Below are positions 33,561 to 37,930 of a stretch of DNA of 37,930 nt, piece by piece. The notes under the pieces were generated by a model that saw nothing but the letters and a program-made list of their open reading frames with translations, did not search any database and was not told the origin of the DNA. Every line of letters starts with the position of its first letter. Within the stretch, counting starts at the first letter, position 1. Source of the DNA: a virus; IMG/VR virus record IMGVR_UViG_3300019487_000059, positions 1 to 37,930 of that record. The stretch is one strand, 5' to 3'. Made by a program: the position numbers and the translations under genes.

Positions 33561-36536
33561 ATGTCTTGGCAACTATTTGATAGGTTAGCTGCTTTCTTTA
33601 AAGCTACTAACATATATAGATCTGAAAATCTTTTCCAGGATCAATCATCCTTAGCGCGGATTTCGGCTGGTGGGGAATTTGTAAATTATAGTAGCCATGC
33701 TAGCTTGTTAGAACAAACTAATTTACAGATCAATCGCCTAGAACGCTATAAGGATTTTGACATGGAGGATAATGTAGGGGAAATAACTGCGGCACTTGAT
33801 ATGTATGCTGATTATGCTAGTTTGATAGATCCTGAATATAGACATAGCATAATGATTAAAGCTAAATCATTACGAGTTAAAACAGAATTAGAAGATCTGT
33901 TTTATAACACATTAATGATTGATAATATGCTTCGGCCTATGATCCGTTATTTATGCAAATATGGAGATTTTCCAGCAGAAATTGTTCCAACTCAAAATCG
34001 TAATGGTATAGCATCATTGCGACATATGAACATTTATAATTTTACGCGTGTAGAAACTAAATATGGTGATTTAGTTGGTTTCTTTTATCAAGATGAAATG
34101 GCTAGTCAACCAACATTCTTGCATCCATGGCAAGTTCTACATTTAAGATTAACTAGTTATGAATCTTTATATAATCCATATGGGAGGTGCGCTGGGTTTG
34201 GTACTAAAATTCTTACCCCCAATGGATATAAGAATATTGAGAATTTTAAATCTGGTGATGACGTTTATGTCTATGACCGTAATAATAAACTAGTTGTCAG
34301 TAAAGTTGTTGCTGCTTGCCATAGTGGTGAGAAGGATATTTTAGAGATCAAGACACGACACTATTCTAATCATTGTAGCCCCAACCATCCAGTACTAGTT
34401 CGTGAATGGACTAAGAAACCATCCAAAGTCGGTGGTCGTAAGTGGTTTGCAGATCTTGTTTATAAGCGTGCTGATGAATTGAAAGCAGGTGATGAATTAG
34501 TTATTCCAAGACCATTAGAAAAACATGATTATCAAGTATTGGGAGATATTAAAGGTAATGTTATAAAAGCTGATGAGCAATTCGCCAAGTTATTTGGGTT
34601 TCTAATTGGTGATGGATGGATTAAGAGAGCTTATGGAAATAATAAAGGCGTAGAATTTGCAAATGGCGTAGATGATATTCAAAATGAATATTATAAATCG
34701 TTATTAGCTGAATATAGTCCTAATAAGGTTGTTTCTTATAAAAAAGTTGGATCATTAAGTGTTTTAACAGAAGATGCAACTCATACTTATTCTAAAGATT
34801 TTGCTAATTTCTTAGAATCTAAATGTGGTTTCATTCAAGGATCTCATAATAAGAGAATTCCTCAATGGGTTTTTGCAAGTCCAAAATCAGTACAAATTGC
34901 TTTTATTGAGGGATTAGTTGACGCTAATGGGTCTATCAATACAGATAGATGGAATTGCGATCGATATCAGATTGAACTTTCCAATCATGAATTAATTAAA
35001 GATGTGAAGTTCTTATTACATCTTATTGGTTGGAAATGTAGTCATATTCAAAAACGCAAGCGTAATGGTAAAGTGATATTCCATAGTAAAGAATATGAGC
35101 GCAGTGGTTCATGGTTGTTATATTTTTATAAATCTGACATTTTCAAGTCAGCTGGCAAACATGTTCAAAGAAATGGTTGTCATGGTTACGATATTCGTAT
35201 TGAAGAATCGAAGAGATTTGGTACTGATACCATATTCGAGCCGATTATTTCTATAGCTAATGATGGTCGTGCTAATACGGCTGATATCCAGGTTGCCCAT
35301 GAAGCTTCGAATTTTATTGCTGATGGTATAGTAGTTCATAATAGTATTCTTGATGGTACACGTAAGACATTTAAACAATTAAGATTAATGGAAGATGCAG
35401 CATTAGTTTATCGTTTAGAACGTGCATCGGAGAAGTTAATCTTCAAAATCCCAGTAGGAAATATTCCTCCCAAAGAAGTTCCACAATATTTGCAATTAAT
35501 CGCTCGTGAATTTAAGAAGCGTAAAATTTTCGATCCAGCTTCTGGTGATGTGTCTGAAAGATATCAACCATTAATTCAGAATGATTACATATTCCTTCCA
35601 AGAAGAGCTGATGGGACTGGTCCCGAAATAGACACTTTGCCTGGTGCAGAAAATCTTGATCAAATAGCAGATATTGAATATTTTAAAAAGAAAATGGTTT
35701 CGGCTTTGAAAATTCCATTTTCTAGAGTTGGTATCGGAGAACCGTCCGATGGAGATTCCGAGCCACTTTCAAAGGTAGCGCCAGAATTTGCTAAATCTGT
35801 TCAATGGATTCAACGAGAAATTGCCATCGGGTTAAAGAAAGTTGCTATAACTCATTTAGCTTTACGTGGTTTTTCTGCTGATGAAATTCGTTCATTTGAT
35901 TTATTTATGACTGCTTCATCTGCTATTGATGAATTGTATAGGATTGAGACTTGGGCATCTCGTGCCGATGTTATTGATTCTCTTAAGAATACTGAGCTAT
36001 TCACTGATAAGTGGATACTGGAACATTTTAGTACAATGACTGAAGATGAAATTCAACAAATGAGAGATGAAAAAGAAAAACAACAAGAGAAAGAAACTAG
36101 CCCTGGAGGTGGTGGGCTTCCTAAATTAGGTGGTTCACTTCCTAAGCCTGGAATGCCTGAAATGCCTGATTTAATTCCAGGAGAAGGTGAAGGAGCTGAA
36201 TTAACTGATATGCCTATGCCTGGTGAAACTGAAGGATTAGATACGGCACCATTAGAACCTCCATTGGAAGGTTATAATCTTGATAAAGAAAAACAAGTTT
36301 TAATGGAATTTCATAATCAATTTAAGAAGCGTAAAGTAGACTATAATAGTGCTTTTGATTATTTGATGGCCGTTGGTGAATTTGATGAGTTGCCATTTTC
36401 TGGTGATAAACTTGTGAAGCGTGTATTAAAAGAGGAAGATGTAAAAAGTGCAATAGAAGATGCTAAAATTATTATTAAGCAGGAGTCTCAGCCAGTAATT
36501 TTAGAGGATATCACTGTTGATGACATTCCTGAATAA
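33561..36536 (+). CDS. gp20: Portal protein (gp20-like) interrupted by a LAGLIDADG intein
   Basis: The precursor has 991 residues; the spliced product has 606. Extein features fit T4-type portals: LQINRLERYKDFDMEDNVGE near the start, YRHSIMIKAKSLRVKTELED, the join ESLYNPYGR|SILDGTRK then TFKQLRLMEDAALVYRLERA, and PSDGDSEPLSKVAPEFAKSV. The C-terminal region is Gly/Pro/Met-rich (residues ~845-910), longer than needed for the portal core. The dodecameric portal is the DNA gate of the head and nucleates prohead assembly. The gene has a strong ribosome binding site, and its leader carries a perfect late promoter. Confidence 0.92.
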   Translation: MSWQLFDRLAAFFKATNIYRSENLFQDQSSLARISAGGEFVNYSSHASLLEQTNLQINRLERYKDFDMEDNVGEITAALDMYADYASLIDPEYRHSIMIKAKSLRVKTELEDLFYNTLMIDNMLRPMIRYLCKYGDFPAEIVPTQNRNGIASLRHMNIYNFTRVETKYGDLVGFFYQDEMASQPTFLHPWQVLHLRLTSYESLYNPYGRCAGFGTKILTPNGYKNIENFKSGDDVYVYDRNNKLVVSKVVAACHSGEKDILEIKTRHYSNHCSPNHPVLVREWTKKPSKVGGRKWFADLVYKRADELKAGDELVIPRPLEKHDYQVLGDIKGNVIKADEQFAKLFGFLIGDGWIKRAYGNNKGVEFANGVDDIQNEYYKSLLAEYSPNKVVSYKKVGSLSVLTEDATHTYSKDFANFLESKCGFIQGSHNKRIPQWVFASPKSVQIAFIEGLVDANGSINTDRWNCDRYQIELSNHELIKDVKFLLHLIGWKCSHIQKRKRNGKVIFHSKEYERSGSWLLYFYKSDIFKSAGKHVQRNGCHGYDIRIEESKRFGTDTIFEPIISIANDGRANTADIQVAHEASNFIADGIVVHNSILDGTRKTFKQLRLMEDAALVYRLERASEKLIFKIPVGNIPPKEVPQYLQLIAREFKKRKIFDPASGDVSERYQPLIQNDYIFLPRRADGTGPEIDTLPGAENLDQIADIEYFKKKMVSALKIPFSRVGIGEPSDGDSEPLSKVAPEFAKSVQWIQREIAIGLKKVAITHLALRGFSADEIRSFDLFMTASSAIDELYRIETWASRADVIDSLKNTELFTDKWILEHFSTMTEDEIQQMRDEKEKQQEKETSPGGGGLPKLGGSLPKPGMPEMPDLIPGEGEGAELTDMPMPGETEGLDTAPLEPPLEGYNLDKEKQVLMEFHNQFKKRKVDYNSAFDYLMAVGEFDELPFSGDKLVKRVLKEEDVKSAIEDAKIIIKQESQPVILEDITVDDIPE
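34188..35342 (+). mobile_element. Full-length intein with a LAGLIDADG domain in the portal
   Basis: This 385-residue intein begins at Cys210 (CAGFGTKILTPNGYKNIENF), has HYSNHCSPNHPVLV as block B and LKAGDELVIPR, and ends TADIQVAHEASNFIADGIVV then HN, with Ser595 as +1. The endonuclease motifs are FAKLFGFLIGDGWI (Asp351) and FIEGLVDANGSI, where the second catalytic position is Asn456. It may be a weak or dead nuclease. Confidence 0.93.
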
Positions 36537-36585
36537 TTTCGGGACAAAGATAATCTTGAATTAACAAATTTAAAGGAGTCTATTG

Positions 36586-37930
36586 ATGGGCACAAATCAG
36601 AAGCCAATTCCTACATCGATCAATATGGATGCTAGGAATTTTCTGCGTGCTATAAATAATTCAGCACAAAGTAAAGTGGTATTTTTTGAGAATATCGTAA
36701 AGCGTCTCGGGCAAGAGACTAAACGTTCACTCAAATTAGTTGCGCTTCATCCAACTAGCTTAATGTTTGAAGATGTCAATACACATGATTATTATGCTGG
36801 TGACATTAAGAAAGATGGAGTGCGTTATATTGTTGAAAATATAAAGTATATAAAAGTCGTTGAAGAGAAGAAAGCAGATCTATTTGATAAGAATTGTTCT
36901 GAATTAGTTGAATCTATTTCGGAATCAGATTTCAAAACTGCTGAAAAGACATTTGCAAAGATAGAATCTCAACGTTTCCGCAGTAAAGTTATCCCAGAAA
37001 GTGGATGGGTTACTACTCGCGACGGTGAAGCTAGATTTGTTAATGTTAGTGATAACCTTCCTCAAGTTGACAGTGATTTGATGCAGAGAATTGCAAAAGC
37101 TTTTGCTGATGCAGTTTCTGATTCTGTAGAATTATCTGAAGGTCGTATAGTACGTGGTACATTCTTAGAAACAGGTGATAAATTTGTTATTCCTATTGAT
37201 GAATTAGCTCGTCGTAGAATTGTTGCTCGTCATATGCGTAATGTGGCTGTAGAAGCATATAATTCACCTAGTTTCCAAAAATTAGTTGTGAATATTGCTG
37301 GTTTAGTTAGTCAGCAAAAAGTAGCGGAAGCTGTTGAAATGGCTGCTAAATTTTTGAAAGAAGAGCAAGAGTTCTGCCTATTGAATCGTGAGGCAATGAA
37401 TAAATTAGTTGAAGCCACTCTTGCCACACAATTGGAATTTAATTCGTTTTTAATTGAAGATGTTACAACTCTAATATATAAGACTAATTTAAAGGTCAAC
37501 AAAGATTCCATAGTTGAATGTTGGACTAAGACTGCGCAGAAAGCACAAAATGCTGATTGGCTTACTCGCGTCAAGTCAATGTCCGAATCTAAAGACTTTG
37601 GGTCAGATTATGATCTATTCTTAGAGGAACTATTTAAAGAGAGTGGAGATATAAATTCTCAACGTGCTAAGGCATATTTAGTCTCACTGAAAGTTATTAA
37701 AGATGTGTTAAAGCACATAGATGGACATGAACAACTAGTTCAAGATATCGATCAAATGGTTACTTCGTTAAGTGCTGAGGAACCATCAACTGAATTGATT
37801 TATAAGACAGAAGAACTATTAGCAGGCATTTCTGATACAGTCATTGATCGCATCCAGACTCTTGATGGTTTTGATCAAATGCCTGGTGTTGAAGATGAAA
37901 AACAAGCTGAGCCAGAAGCTTCAGAAGATG
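36586..37930 (+). CDS. Probable virion or prohead protein after the portal (N-terminal 448 codons, runs off the window)
   Basis: ATG 36586 follows a strong ribosome binding site (AAAGGAG, 7 nt before it). The frame stays open to the window edge. The product starts MGTNQKPIPTSINMDARNFL and is helical with many Lys/Glu repeats. It has an internal compact part (residues ~140-230: KVIPESGWVTTRDGEARFVN and VRGTFLETGDKFVIPIDELA) and an acidic end. It uses more C- and G-ended codons than most genes here, suggesting high expression. In T4 the portal is followed by prohead core genes 67, 68 and 21, so a prohead core or scaffold role is plausible but not shown. Confidence 0.7.
   Translation, partial: MGTNQKPIPTSINMDARNFLRAINNSAQSKVVFFENIVKRLGQETKRSLKLVALHPTSLMFEDVNTHDYYAGDIKKDGVRYIVENIKYIKVVEEKKADLFDKNCSELVESISESDFKTAEKTFAKIESQRFRSKVIPESGWVTTRDGEARFVNVSDNLPQVDSDLMQRIAKAFADAVSDSVELSEGRIVRGTFLETGDKFVIPIDELARRRIVARHMRNVAVEAYNSPSFQKLVVNIAGLVSQQKVAEAVEMAAKFLKEEQEFCLLNREAMNKLVEATLATQLEFNSFLIEDVTTLIYKTNLKVNKDSIVECWTKTAQKAQNADWLTRVKSMSESKDFGSDYDLFLEELFKESGDINSQRAKAYLVSLKVIKDVLKHIDGHEQLVQDIDQMVTSLSAEEPSTELIYKTEELLAGISDTVIDRIQTLDGFDQMPGVEDEKQAEPEASED

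Overview
The window is a block of a large, AT-rich, contractile-tailed bacteriophage genome of the T4 superfamily. The evidence is a set of T4-type proteins: tail tube (gp19-like), baseplate hub and wedge (gp26-, gp27-, gp5-, gp53-, gp25- and gp6-like), an intein-split gp55-type late sigma factor, a UvsW-type helicase, a gp17-type terminase and a gp20-type portal. Gene order is not that of T4. The tube genes lie next to the baseplate genes, no sheath gene is visible, a primase sits inside the structural cluster, and nucleotide metabolism depends on a class II (adenosylcobalamin) ribonucleotide reductase. The host cannot be named from the sequence.

Layout. 1-2361: end of a gene cut by the window edge, then small accessory genes including three members of a small paralogous family. 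2362-5401: two tandem tail-tube paralogues, a gp26-like baseplate protein with a small overlapping partner, and a beta-rich probable virion protein. 5438-6741: an accessory island that is mostly on the minus strand and includes a phage-encoded SemiSWEET-like membrane protein. 6768-8042: a Toprim primase and a small unknown gene. 8044-18580: hub (gp27-like), tape measure (1022 aa), a tube/baseplate junction protein, gp53, a gp5-like spike with an unusual C-terminal domain, a coiled-coil protein, gp25 and gp6. 18577-24524: accessory genes around nrdJ, including a nucleotidyltransferase-like protein. 24572-37930: UvsW helicase, gp55 sigma factor, a three-repeat protein of unknown function, small and large terminase, a structured leader, the portal, and the first 448 codons of the gene after it. 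No stretch over 300 bases lacks a gene. No tRNA, rRNA or CRISPR array was seen.

How it works together. UvsW and the primase serve replication and recombination, and NrdJ supplies dNTPs. The gp55-like factor would direct late transcription from T4-type late promoters; one perfect TATAAATA lies before the portal leader. Terminase and portal package DNA, and the remaining structural genes build the tail and baseplate.

The most notable features are four inteins in about 10 kb. They sit in the UvsW DExD box, in gp55 sigma region 2, in the terminase Walker A and in the portal core. Two are mini-inteins. The other two have LAGLIDADG domains in which the second catalytic acid is replaced by Asn. Also notable are a possible ADP-ribosyltransferase-fold domain at the end of the tail spike, a recurring HDxDxW motif in four unrelated-looking proteins, a perfect 20-bp inverted repeat over a gene junction, and a probable AUU start codon.
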